33,130 bases of DNA, from positions 1 through 33,130 of the forward strand of contig SYIF01000107.1 in the NCBI GenBank assembly GCA_005798855.1, in the 5' to 3' direction. The DNA is from Actinomycetota bacterium (GTDB taxonomy: Bacteria; Actinomycetota; Thermoleophilia; Gaiellales; F1-60-MAGs149). A model generated the notes under the pieces. The model was not told the origin of the DNA, made no database searches, and worked only from the letters and a program-made list of their open reading frames with translations. The position numbers and the translations under genes are program-made. Below are positions 16,077-24,475 of this stretch, one piece after another. Numbering within the stretch: the stretch's first letter is position 1; each line of letters opens with the position of its first letter.

Positions 16077-16898
16077 ATGACCGCGACTCCTTCGCGCCCC
16101 GCCCACGGCCCCGGCTCCACCTGGGACAGCCCGGAGGCCGTCGCGCGCGTCGCCAGTGCCTACCGCACAGCCGATGTGACGGCGTTGCGCACGGCTCAGA
16201 TCGATCTGCTCGGCCCGATCGAGGGAGCCGCGGTCCTCGACATCGGTTGCGGGCCCGGTATTTACGCGCGCGACCTGGCGCTCCGAGGGGCGCGCGTGAC
16301 AGCGCTCGACTCGGCCCCTGCGATGCTCGTGGCTGTCGTCGAGGAGACCCACGCAGCGGGAGTCACCGTCGACTGTGTGGAGGGCGATGTCTCCGCAATC
16401 CCCTGCCCCGATACCTCGTTCGATGCCGCGGTGCTTGTGCAGGTGATCGAGTACGTCCCCGACGCCGTCGCCGCTCTGCAAGAGATTCGTCGCGTGCTCA
16501 AGCCTGGCGGTCGCCTGCTGATCTCGGACACCGACTGGGAGACCGCGTCATGGGGTGTTGGCGATCGCGCGCTCTCCGACCAGATCAAGCGCGCGTGGTG
16601 TTCGACAAAGCCGCACGCCGACGCAGGACGCCAGATCCCCGACTGGCTCGTGGCGGCGGGTTTCGGCATCGTCGCCTGGGAGCCGCGTGTGCTGGCCGTC
16701 TCGGATCCGCTCGGCGATACGTTCCTCAGCCACACCTGGCCGTCGTACCGGCGCTTGCTCGACCGGCTCGGCACTGTGCCGACGGCAGACCTCGATCGCT
16801 TCGAACGACTCTGTACCGAGAGCGCCCAACGCGGTACGTTCTCCTTCTGCGTCACCCGCCACGCCTGGCTCGCCCACTCCCCCAGAGGCTCCCAATGA
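16077..16898 (+). CDS. Class I SAM-dependent methyltransferase
   Basis: A 273-residue methyltransferase with the Rossmann-like SAM fold. Motif I is VLDIGCGPG (residues 53-61), followed by the acidic strand ALDSAPAML, the DVSAIPCPDTSFDAAVLVQVIEYV segment (motifs II-III) and VLKPGGRLLISDTDWE. This is the Methyltransf_11/UbiE-like arrangement used for small molecules; the acceptor cannot be read. It starts 17 bases from the divergent thioesterase, and its last four bases (ATGA) are shared with the start of the DUF3891 gene, so the two are translationally coupled. Confidence 0.9.
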   Translation: MTATPSRPAHGPGSTWDSPEAVARVASAYRTADVTALRTAQIDLLGPIEGAAVLDIGCGPGIYARDLALRGARVTALDSAPAMLVAVVEETHAAGVTVDCVEGDVSAIPCPDTSFDAAVLVQVIEYVPDAVAALQEIRRVLKPGGRLLISDTDWETASWGVGDRALSDQIKRAWCSTKPHADAGRQIPDWLVAAGFGIVAWEPRVLAVSDPLGDTFLSHTWPSYRRLLDRLGTVPTADLDRFERLCTESAQRGTFSFCVTRHAWLAHSPRGSQ

Positions 16899-17656
16899 TC
16901 GTTCGTCCCACTGGCGACACTGCCGAGGTCGTGCTGCAGGTCGACCACGCGGTCATCTCGGGCCAGCTCGCAGAGGCGTGGGCCGGCGAGATCACCGCGC
17001 GCGACAGCCTGCTCGTGGCTGCGCGCCTCCACGACATCGGTTGGCGCCACTGGGAGGCCGAGCCGCGTATCAACACGGATACCGGCCAGCCAACGAACTT
17101 CCTCAACGTCCAGATCGACGAGCACCTGCGGCTCTACCGGCTCGGCATCGAAGAAGTCGCAGCGGCCGATTCGTACGCGGGCCTCTTGGTCTCGATGCAC
17201 TCGGTGGGCATCTATACCGGCCGCTATGGCACCCAGCCCGCGCTCAAGCTGACGCGCGCGCCCGATGTACAGTCACTCGTCGACGCCTTCGTTGCCGAGC
17301 AAGAGGCGCGCTACGAAGCGGTGCGCGATGGCCTCGACGTCTCGCAAGACGAGCTCTGGCGCAACTACCTGCTGCTCCAGGTCTTCGATCGTCTTTCGCT
17401 ACGCGTCTGCCTCGGCGACCCAGCTGGACCGGGCCCGATGGAGGTCGTGCTGCCCGACGAGCAGACGCTGCACATTGCGGCCGACGGCGACGATCAGACC
17501 GTCGCGCCATGGCCGTTTGCTGTCGACCAGCTGACGATTGAAGTACCGACTCGCACGATCCCCCTGACGGGATATGCCAACGACGACGCTCTCCGCCTTG
17601 CGCTGGAGCAGGCCGAGATCGAACACCGCACCGTTACGCTCCGCCCTGTCTCCTGA
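16895..17656 (+). CDS. DUF3891 family protein with HD-like metal-ligand pattern
   Basis: A 253-residue protein that I recognise as DUF3891 from its opening (MIVRPTGD...[15 protein letters not shown]), the [10 protein letters not shown] centre and the [19 protein letters not shown] segment. No function is established for the family as far as I know. Potential metal ligands His18, His46-Asp47, His102 and Asp165 fall on helices in the order H...HD...H...D of HD-domain phosphohydrolases, so a metal-dependent hydrolase is a fair hypothesis. The C-terminal 60 residues look like a beta-rich cap. The ATG overlaps the methyltransferase stop (ATGA), and the BKACE gene follows after 14 bases, making a three-gene operon. 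Confidence 0.85.
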   Translation: MIVRPTGDTAEVVLQVDHAVISGQLAEAWAGEITARDSLLVAARLHDIGWRHWEAEPRINTDTGQPTNFLNVQIDEHLRLYRLGIEEVAAADSYAGLLVSMHSVGIYTGRYGTQPALKLTRAPDVQSLVDAFVAEQEARYEAVRDGLDVSQDELWRNYLLLQVFDRLSLRVCLGDPAGPGPMEVVLPDEQTLHIAADGDDQTVAPWPFAVDQLTIEVPTRTIPLTGYANDDALRLALEQAEIEHRTVTLRPVS

Positions 17657-17670
17657 GAGGACACGCCACC

Positions 17671-18555
17671 ATGCATTGGAACCCCTTTATCACCTGCGCT
17701 GTCACCGGAGCCGGTGCCTCGCAGGGCGTCCACCCCGACCTGCCGATTACGCCGGAGCAGATTGCGAACTCGGCGATCGACGCTGCCAAGGCGGGCGCAG
17801 CAATTGTGCACTGCCACGTGCGCGAGCCAGAGACGGGTGTGCCGTCGCGTCGCGTTGATCTCTATCGCGACGTCGTCAGTCGCATTCGCGAAGCCGATGT
17901 CGACGTGATCGTCAACCTCACCACGGGCATGGGCGGCGATCTACTGGTGGGCCCCAACGGTACCGATACGCCGCTGCCCGGCAGCGACCTGATTGGCCCC
18001 GACGAGCGCATCGCGCACCTGCACGACACCCTCCCCGACATCTGCACACTCGACTGTGGCAGCCTCAACTTCGGTGACGGAAACATGGTCTACGTCGGCA
18101 CGCCCGACTATCTACGCATCGGCGCCGAGAAGATCCGCGCGCTTGGCGTCAAGCCCGAGCTGGAGTGCTTCGAGCTCGGCCACCTCTGGTTCGTCAACAA
18201 GCTGGTTGATGAAGGCCTCGTCGACGATCCTCCGTTCGTGCAGGTATGCCTTGGCATCCCATGGGGTGCACCCGCGACGCCGCGGACGATGCAGACGTTT
18301 GCCGACTCGATGCCGCCGAATGCGGTCTGGAGCGGCTTTGCGATTAGCCGCCTCGAGATGCCGTTCGTCGCGCAGGCGATGCTGCTCGGTGGCAACGTGC
18401 GCGTCGGCCTCGAGGATAACCTCTACATCAGCAAGGGCGAGTTCGCCTCGAATGCGCAGTTGGTCGAGCGCGCGGTCACGATCATCGAGAGCCTCGGTGG
18501 CACCGTTGCCGGGCCCGACGTCGCGCGCGAGCGACTCGGGATCGCCAAGCACTAG
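17671..18555 (+). CDS. BKACE family beta-keto acid cleavage enzyme (DUF849)
   Basis: A 294-residue TIM-barrel enzyme of the 3-keto-5-aminohexanoate cleavage family, which condenses a beta-keto acid with acetyl-CoA to give acetoacetate and a new CoA ester. The zinc-binding HxH is His47/His49 in [14 protein letters not shown]. The N-terminal [22 protein letters not shown], and C-terminal [29 protein letters not shown], whose Glu is the expected third metal ligand, are all present. Members act on aminohexanoate, dehydrocarnitine and other keto acids, so the substrate here is open. GAGAGGAC precedes the ATG. Context is a methyltransferase and a DUF3891 protein just upstream. Confidence 0.93.
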   Translation: MHWNPFITCAVTGAGASQGVHPDLPITPEQIANSAIDAAKAGAAIVHCHVREPETGVPSRRVDLYRDVVSRIREADVDVIVNLTTGMGGDLLVGPNGTDTPLPGSDLIGPDERIAHLHDTLPDICTLDCGSLNFGDGNMVYVGTPDYLRIGAEKIRALGVKPELECFELGHLWFVNKLVDEGLVDDPPFVQVCLGIPWGAPATPRTMQTFADSMPPNAVWSGFAISRLEMPFVAQAMLLGGNVRVGLEDNLYISKGEFASNAQLVERAVTIIESLGGTVAGPDVARERLGIAKH

Positions 18556-18623
18556 CCGCGTCACGTGCGCTGAGGGTCGGCGGACTTTATGCACGGTCGG
18601 TACGACTCCGTCACATACATGCG

Positions 18624-18641
18624 CTATTTTAGTTTTAATAG
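18624..18641. promoter_or_regulatory. AT-rich promoter/operator candidate of the toxin-antitoxin pair
   Basis: An AT-rich patch unusual for this window contains an inverted repeat CTATT-N8-AATAG. It overlaps TTTAAT (18634-18639), one mismatch from a -10 box. Antitoxin-toxin complexes normally repress their own promoter at such repeats. No convincing -35 was found. Confidence 0.35.
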
Positions 18642-18668
18642 ATACGCTACGTTTGAGGCATGGAAACG

Positions 18669-18893
18669 ATGACCAAGAAACACACCTCGCTCTACATCGA
18701 CGAGCAATTGCTCGCCGAAGCGAAACGCCTGCTCAGCACGAGCGGACCCACAGAGACCGTCAATCGCGCGCTTACCGTGGCGGTGGAACTCGAACTGCGC
18801 CGCGGGCTACTCTCGACCCCGTTCGGTATCACGGAGGAAGAGCTCCAGGACATGCGGCACGAGCGCGGAGCGTACGAGCGACCGGTCGTATGA
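18669..18893 (+). CDS. VapB-like antitoxin
   Basis: A small antitoxin of about 74 residues from the preferred start. The N-terminal half is a ribbon-helix-helix-like DNA-binding segment (HTSLYIDEQLLAEAKRLLSTSGPTETVNRAL). The C-terminal half is polar and charged, as expected for the toxin-binding tail. Two ATGs are in frame at 18660 and 18669. TTGAGG ends at 18658, only one base before the first but 10 bases before the second, so ATG 18669 is preferred. The stop overlaps the toxin ATG by 4 bases. It would neutralise the PIN-domain toxin and repress the operon. Confidence 0.85.
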   Translation: MTKKHTSLYIDEQLLAEAKRLLSTSGPTETVNRALTVAVELELRRGLLSTPFGITEEELQDMRHERGAYERPVV

Positions 18894-19303
18894 GTGCTCT
18901 GATCGACAGCTCCGGCTGGATCTGGGCCGAACGCAATCCCTCTGCTGCGGCGACGGGCGACCTGCTCACCGAGATCGAGCACGGCACAGCGGGAACCTGC
19001 GACCCGGTGCGTCTCGAACTCCTACGCGGCGTCTCGAACCTGCGCCAGTTCGACACGCTCGACGCCCGACTTTCCGCTCTGCCAGATACCCCAGTCGAAC
19101 GAGAAGCCTTCCGGCTTGCTGCCGATATCCAACGCGCACTCGCCAAGCGCTCCGGATCCAAGCATCGATCGATCCCTGTTGTCGACTTGCTGATCGCCGC
19201 TGCCGCAATCGTCGCCGAACAGGTCATCATCCATCGCGATCGAGACTTCGAGACGATCGCGGCGATCACCCACCAGCCCCTGCGCTGGCTCGGACCCCGC
19301 TAG
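18890..19303 (+). CDS. VapC-like PIN-domain toxin
   Basis: A 137-residue PIN-domain ribonuclease. The acidic metal-binding residues are in place: Asp6 (ALIDSSGWI), Glu43 (VRLELLRG), Asp99 (PVVDLLIAAAA) and Asp117/Asp119 (HRDRDFETIA). VapC toxins cut tRNA or rRNA when the antitoxin is degraded. The ATG overlaps the antitoxin stop (ATGA), the standard vapBC arrangement. The module sits between the BKACE operon and a convergent amidohydrolase with 9 bases to the next stop, and shows no transposon or repeat boundary. Confidence 0.88.
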   Translation: MSALIDSSGWIWAERNPSAAATGDLLTEIEHGTAGTCDPVRLELLRGVSNLRQFDTLDARLSALPDTPVEREAFRLAADIQRALAKRSGSKHRSIPVVDLLIAAAAIVAEQVIIHRDRDFETIAAITHQPLRWLGPR

Positions 19304-19312
19304 CCGGTCGAA

Positions 19313-20911
19313 CTAGCCGCGGTAGACGATCTCGCCGTCGACCATCGTCATCCGGACGGGGTTGGTGATCAACTCGTCGGGATTGCAGGTGACTGGATCC
19401 TCGGCGAAGGCGGTCAGGTCGGCGCAGTAGCCGATCTTGATTCGTCCAAGCCGATGCTCCTCGGAGATCGTGCGGGCCGCCATCGTCGTGTAGCCCTCGA
19501 GCGCAGCCAGACCATCGATGTTTTGCGTGTCGAAGGCGTCGCGCTTATAGCCGGGTGGTCGGCGTAGCTGCGCGGAGGCCATGCCGAGGCGCGGATCGAA
19601 GCGGGCGACGGGCCAGTCGGAGCCGAGCGCCACGATTGCACCGGACTCGCGCAGCGAGCGCGTCGGGAAGGCGCGGTCGCAGCGACCCGTGCCCATCCGT
19701 GTCGTCCAGTTGCAGGTGCGGGCAGGATCGAGCCACATCATGTGCTGCGTCTGCATCGAGGCGACGACGTTCTCGGCGGCAAAGCGCGGTAGGTCCGACA
19801 GCTGCAGCGTCTCGATGTGTTCGATGCGATGACGGATGCCTTCCTGAGCACCAGCGTCGCGATACGCGTCGAGCGCCTCGCGCACACCGCGGTCGCCACA
19901 GGCGTGCGTCGCGCATTGGAAGCCCGCGTCGGCAAAGCGCTTGACGGCCTTGCGGTACTTGGCCGGGTCGGGCCAGAACGGCAGCAGCCCGTCACCCTCG
20001 GAGTCGGGCTCGCAGAGCCACGCCGTACCCGTGTCGATGACACCGTCGATGAAGAACTTGGCGACACCACCACGCCAGCGGCGGCCGCGCGCATCGCGGT
20101 GTGGGACGAAGGTCTCCCAATCGGCCTCAGTCATCTCGGGCGTGATCCAGAACGGCATCGTCAGGCGCGTGCGTAGCCGCCCAGAGGCCTCGAGCTCACG
20201 CAGCGTGTCGAGCGTTGTCAGGTCGCCGTCCATGCCATGAATGCCGGTGATCCCGACGGCCGCAAACTTGAGCATCTGCGCCGCATAGAAGTCGAGCTTC
20301 TGCTCGTGCGAGAGCGGCGGCATCGCCGCCTCGACGAGGCCGATGGCAGCCCATTCGCGCAGCTCGCCGGTCGGCGCGCCCGCGGCGTCGCAGATGACCT
20401 CGGCGTTCTCGGTAAACGTCCGAGGACCCGTGATGCCCGCGATGTCGAGCGCGCGCTGCGAGACGAGCGCGGTATGGAAATCCATGAACTTGATGAAGAC
20501 GGGGCGACCGCCAGCGGCCTCCTCGATCAGCTCTCGATGGATGGGGCGTCCTTGGAAGGCGTCGTAGAGTAGACCCCAACCAATCACCCACTCGTCCGGC
20601 CCCTTATCGGCCGCCTCGGCACGAATGCCGGCGAGTACGTCGTCCCAGGTGAAGGCGTCGAGCAGGTCCGCGCCGCGGGCATCGAGTGCACCCATCAACG
20701 GGTGGACGTGCGAGTCGGTGATGCCCGGCACCAACGCTGCACCTTGCAGGTCGATCACCTCGGCTGTACCAGCCGTGGCCCGCAGCTCGGCATCCGAGCC
20801 GATCGCGAGGATCGCACCCGAACCAAGCGCGACTGCGGTGGCGTGCGGGTTGGCGGGGTCGAGCGTACGAACCTTCGCGTTGATCAGAACGGTCTCGATG
20901 GGCTGATGCAT
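19313..20911 (-). CDS. Amidohydrolase, YtcJ-like
   Basis: A metal-dependent amidohydrolase of about 532 residues of the YtcJ/amidohydrolase-3 group. The N-terminal beta segment (VLINAKVRTLDPANPHATAVAL) leads to the metal motif LVPGITDSHVHPLMGA. Further ligands are in ATHACGDRGVREALDAY, RIEHIETLQLSDL and the Asp of VALGSDWPVARFDPRLGMASAQ. YtcJ proteins hydrolyse amides, formamides or cyclic ureides, so a link with the hydantoinase block is possible but unproven. The frame opens at ATG 20950, but the first 13 residues of that version do not resemble the family. ATG 20911 is preferred, although it has no Shine-Dalgarno sequence; an extended -10-like TGCTACAAC just upstream would suit a leaderless message. 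Confidence 0.88.
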   Translation of the reverse strand: MHQPIETVLINAKVRTLDPANPHATAVALGSGAILAIGSDAELRATAGTAEVIDLQGAALVPGITDSHVHPLMGALDARGADLLDAFTWDDVLAGIRAEAADKGPDEWVIGWGLLYDAFQGRPIHRELIEEAAGGRPVFIKFMDFHTALVSQRALDIAGITGPRTFTENAEVICDAAGAPTGELREWAAIGLVEAAMPPLSHEQKLDFYAAQMLKFAAVGITGIHGMDGDLTTLDTLRELEASGRLRTRLTMPFWITPEMTEADWETFVPHRDARGRRWRGGVAKFFIDGVIDTGTAWLCEPDSEGDGLLPFWPDPAKYRKAVKRFADAGFQCATHACGDRGVREALDAYRDAGAQEGIRHRIEHIETLQLSDLPRFAAENVVASMQTQHMMWLDPARTCNWTTRMGTGRCDRAFPTRSLRESGAIVALGSDWPVARFDPRLGMASAQLRRPPGYKRDAFDTQNIDGLAALEGYTTMAARTISEEHRLGRIKIGYCADLTAFAEDPVTCNPDELITNPVRMTMVDGEIVYRG

Positions 20912-21006
20912 GCGTGGGTTGTAGCACGGCTGGGGACATCTGCCTTGCACGGCGTTTACTCAGAGCAGCGACACCCGATTCTGATCCGGCAATTCGCGCC
21001 ACAAAG

Positions 21007-22582
21007 ATGGAATGGGTCCTTGGATATGCTGCTCAGGTGTTTGGCGATCTTCGCAGTCGGGTTGTGCTCGTTTTGACGCCTGCGTTACTCGCTATTTCAG
21101 GTATGTCAGGCACCGCGCTCGCGAACCCGACCTGCGACTCCACGACGCCGGCGGCGCGACCACCGTCACCGTTCCTGCCAACACCATTAGAATCGATGTC
21201 GCCGTGCGCGGCGGGGGTGGCGCCCCCGGCGGATTGATGGCGAACTACCGGGGCTACCCCGGCGGTTCAGGCGCCCTGGTCAATGCGTCACTCCTGCCGA
21301 TGGGTTCCACAGCCCTGACGGTGAGCGTCGGGAGTGGCGGGCAGCCGAAGGGACATCTCCAGGGGGGTGCCGGTGGTGGCCTCAGCGCGATCTACGAGGG
21401 TTCCGGCACGAACCCTGCCAACGTGATCGCGGTGGCAGGTGGTGGTGGCGGTGGTGGGTACGGGACGCGGTGCGCCGATGGCGGAACCGGTGGTCAGGGT
21501 GGAGTTGATAGACGGGGCGTTGGTGGCGACGCCCCTGGAAATGGCGGCGGCGGCAACGGTGGACCAGGGGGCTCGGCGGGGTCGTGCCCGCCCCGCTCAC
21601 GGGCACGCCGGGCCTCAATGGTGCCGCGTGGAACGCCGGTGGTGCCGGCGGAGCGGGCGGTACCACCGAAGGGGGTAACGGTGGAGACGGCTATGGCGGT
21701 GGCGGTGGTGGTGGGTTCGTCAACACCGCCTCACCCGTCACGTGCCCTCAGGGTGCTACCGGCGACGACGTCGCAGCCAACGACGGTTCAGGGGGCGGCG
21801 CGGGCGGTTCGTATGTGCAGCCAGAACGATCGATCAGTTCTGTCTTTTCAAACGGTGGTGGCACAGGTGGCAGCTGGATCGGCGGCGTCGGGAACCCCGC
21901 GGAGAATGGATCGGTGACCCTCACGTTCGTCGGTACGTCCTACACCGTCGCGTACGACGGCAACGGTGCCACCGCCGGCTCGGTGCCGACGGACCATTTT
22001 GGCCCGTACTTGGACACCAGCATCGTCACGGTCTGCGACGACCACCGCACCGATGTCAACTGCGACTTTCCCAACGAGGATCGCCTGACCCGCACCGGCT
22101 TCACCTTCGACGGCTGGAACACGGCCGCCAACGGCTCCGGCACGTCGTATGCCCCGACCAACACGTTCGCTATCACCGGCAACACGATCCTCTACGCGCA
22201 GTGGAAGGCAATCGTGTCGGCACCCACAAACCCAAGCGGGTCGAGCGGACCGAGCCCCCCAGCCGCCACGCCCGCACTGCGCACCGCGACGCCCAAGACC
22301 AGCGCAACGGGTGCCAAAGTCACGTTCACCGCCCCCGGCCCGGGTACCACAACCGCCGCCGGCACCGCCTCGCAGGCGACCCGCACCGCCGTGACGATCT
22401 GCCGCGGCACCGCCAAGGTCGCCAAGGCCGGACAGGCGTCGGTGACCTGCAAGCTCAACGCGACCGGCCGCCGCCTGCGTGCCAAAGGCGCGCTGACCGT
22501 CGTCCTCACGACGACCTTCGTCGGGAAGACCGGCGCGCGGCTGCAGGCGACCAATACGGTGGTCTTCTCGCAGCGGGGCTGA
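21007..22582 (+). pseudogene. Secreted glycine-rich surface protein, broken by two frameshifts
   Basis: Three overlapping frames form one protein. From ATG 21007 the first gives a signal peptide (VVLVLTPALLAISGMSGTALA, cleaved before NPTC). At about 21135-21160 the sense moves to the next frame (TVTVPANTIRIDVAVRGGGG, then glycine-rich). At about 21560-21590 it moves again (GTPGLNGAAWNAGGAGGAGG...). Both steps equal one missing base in G/C runs, so sequencing error or a young pseudogene is likely. The third frame (open from 21584) then carries one Listeria-Bacteroides/InlB B-type repeat (YTVAYDGNGATAGS ... RTGFTFDGWNTAANGSG ... ILYAQWK), a Pro/Ser linker and a beta-rich C-terminal domain (ICRGTAKVAKAG ... 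CKLNATGRRLRAKGALTVVL). No anchor motif was seen. It is likely a cell-surface or matrix protein. Confidence 0.75.
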
Positions 22583-22643
22583 ACCTCCCGTCCAACGGCA
22601 CGCGCGGCGCGAAAGGTCAGACGCATCCCTCTGGAGGTTCCCC

Positions 22644-23111
22644 ATGGCCAGCCCCACTATCGGCGACACTGCTCCCGACTTCGCACTCGCAGCTACGAAC
22701 GGCACGTTTCGCCTCGCCGAGCATCGCGGGAAGACCGTCGTGCTCGTCTTCTATCCCAGTGACAACACGAAGGTCTGTACCAAGCAATTGTGCACGTATC
22801 GCGACGAATGGGCCGAGCTCGCAGATCTTGACGCGACGATCGTGGGTATCTCGGGCAAGAATCTCGCTTCGAAAGAATCCTTCACCGCCAAGTACGGGCT
22901 GACGATCCCGCTGCTCGCCGACCCCGACCGCAGCGTGGCCGCCCTCTACGGCGCCAAGGCGCCGATCCTCGGCACGAAGCGCAGCACCTTCGTGATCGAC
23001 GGCGAGGGCGTGATCCGCTTTCGACACGACGCGACACTCGGCCTGACGTTCCTCTCGACCGCGGACCTCAAAGCCGCCATCGTGGCCGCCAATCAGACGT
23101 CTGCCGATTGA
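22644..23111 (+). CDS. Peroxiredoxin, Bcp/PrxQ type
   Basis: A 155-residue thioredoxin-fold peroxidase that reduces hydrogen and organic peroxides. Peroxidatic Cys45 and resolving Cys50 sit five residues apart (YPSDNTKVCTKQLCTYRDE), the atypical two-cysteine PrxQ pattern. The usual first residues of the active-site loop (TPGCT) read TKVCT here, a minor departure. N-terminal GDTAPDFALAATNG and the FVIDGEGVIRFRH strand are typical. TGGAGG precedes the ATG by 7 bases. It lies alone between the glycine-rich protein and glmU, 23 bases before the latter, and may be cotranscribed with it. Confidence 0.92.
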   Translation: MASPTIGDTAPDFALAATNGTFRLAEHRGKTVVLVFYPSDNTKVCTKQLCTYRDEWAELADLDATIVGISGKNLASKESFTAKYGLTIPLLADPDRSVAALYGAKAPILGTKRSTFVIDGEGVIRFRHDATLGLTFLSTADLKAAIVAANQTSAD

Positions 23112-23134
23112 CGGACTAAAGTCGGGTAGGCCGG

Positions 23135-24475
23135 ATGTCGCGCGCTACTGCCACCCCCGCTCGTCCTCTCGCCTGCGTTGTGATGGCCGGTGGCAAGGGC
23201 ACGCGCATGCGCTCTGCTCTGCCAAAGGTGCTGCATCCGATCTGGGGTCGCCCGCTACTTGGCTGGGTGCTCGCCGCCGTCCGTGAAGCCGGCGCCGACC
23301 GCATCGTCGTCGTCGTGCCGCCAGCCGAGGCCGAGGCCGTCGCCGCTGCGGTTGGCGAGGCCACGATCGTTGTCCAGCCCCACCAACTCGGCACGGGCGA
23401 CGCTGTGCGCTGCGCCGTGCCCGCCCTCGAAGGGTTCGCCGGCGATGTCCTGATCGTCTCGGGCGACACGCCCGTGCTGACGGCAGAACTCCTCAACGAC
23501 CTGCTTGCCGCCCATGTCGAGAGTGGTGCGGCTGGTACCGCCGCGACCTTCCGCGTCGCTGAGCCGGGTGGCTACGGTCGCGTGCTGCGCTCCGACGCCG
23601 GCATTCGTATCGTCGAGGCTAAGGATGCAACCGCTGCCGAGCTCGAGGTGACCGAGGTCAACGCCGGTCTCTACGTGTTTGACGCTGATGCCCTCCGCCC
23701 CGCGCTCGCCGGGCTGACGACCGACAATGCGCAGGGCGAGTACTACCTGCCCGACGTGGTGCCTGCGATCGCCGCCGCCGGGCTCGCGGTGCGCGCCGCC
23801 GAGGTCGCCGATGCGTCGCTGCTGCTCGGGGTCAATACGCGCGTCGAGCTGGCCGAAGCCGCCGAACTCCTGCGTGCCCGCATCGTCGAACAGCATCTCC
23901 TAGCCGGTGCGGGGATCGTCGACCCGGCCACGACCTACATCGACGCGACAGTCATGCTGGCCCCCGACTGCGTCGTCCACCCCTTCACGATTTTGCGCGG
24001 CACGACGAGCCTTGCCGCCGGCGCCGAGGCCGGTCCGCACAGCGTGCTGACCGACGCGACGCTCGACAGCGGCGCGCAGGCCGGACCCTTCGCACACCTA
24101 CGAGCCGGCACCCATCTGCATGCTGACGCACGCGTCGGTGCCTTCGCCGAGACCAAGAATACGACGCTCGGCGCACGCAGCAAGATCCCCCACCTCTCCT
24201 ACGTTGGCGACGCCACCGTCGGTGAGGATTCGAACATTGGCGCCGGCAATATCACCGCCAACTACGACGGCACGAACAAGCATCAGACCACGATTGGCGA
24301 TCGTGTCCGGACCGGTTCGGACACGGTTTTTGTGGCCCCCGTCGAACTCGGTGACGATGCAGTGACCGGTGCCGGGTCCATCATCACCGATGATGTGCCG
24401 GCAGGCGCGCTCGGCATCGCCCGAGCACGCCAAGTCATCAAAGAGCACTATGCGAAGAGGAAGCGCGATGCCTGA
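23135..24475 (+). CDS. glmU: Bifunctional GlmU: glucosamine-1-phosphate acetyltransferase / GlcNAc-1-P uridyltransferase
   Basis: A 446-residue enzyme that makes UDP-GlcNAc for peptidoglycan. The uridyltransferase domain has the nucleotide loop VVMAGGKGTRMRSALPKVLH (residues 15-34, Lys31) and VLIVSGDTPVLTAEL with the metal Asp. The second half is a left-handed beta helix with the hexapeptide repeats and the acetyltransferase active site ARSKIPHLSYVGDATVGEDSNIGAG..NYDG, whose His is the catalytic base. Length is close to the usual 450-460. It overlaps the start of the ribose-phosphate pyrophosphokinase gene by 8 bases, the conserved glmU-prs pair. Confidence 0.97.
   Translation: MSRATATPARPLACVVMAGGKGTRMRSALPKVLHPIWGRPLLGWVLAAVREAGADRIVVVVPPAEAEAVAAAVGEATIVVQPHQLGTGDAVRCAVPALEGFAGDVLIVSGDTPVLTAELLNDLLAAHVESGAAGTAATFRVAEPGGYGRVLRSDAGIRIVEAKDATAAELEVTEVNAGLYVFDADALRPALAGLTTDNAQGEYYLPDVVPAIAAAGLAVRAAEVADASLLLGVNTRVELAEAAELLRARIVEQHLLAGAGIVDPATTYIDATVMLAPDCVVHPFTILRGTTSLAAGAEAGPHSVLTDATLDSGAQAGPFAHLRAGTHLHADARVGAFAETKNTTLGARSKIPHLSYVGDATVGEDSNIGAGNITANYDGTNKHQTTIGDRVRTGSDTVFVAPVELGDDAVTGAGSIITDDVPAGALGIARARQVIKEHYAKRKRDA

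Noticed and set aside
21560-21590. Programmed ribosomal frameshift in the glycine-rich protein
   Set aside because: No slippery heptamer with a following pseudoknot was seen, and two separate shifts in one secreted protein are more simply explained by base loss in G/C runs.
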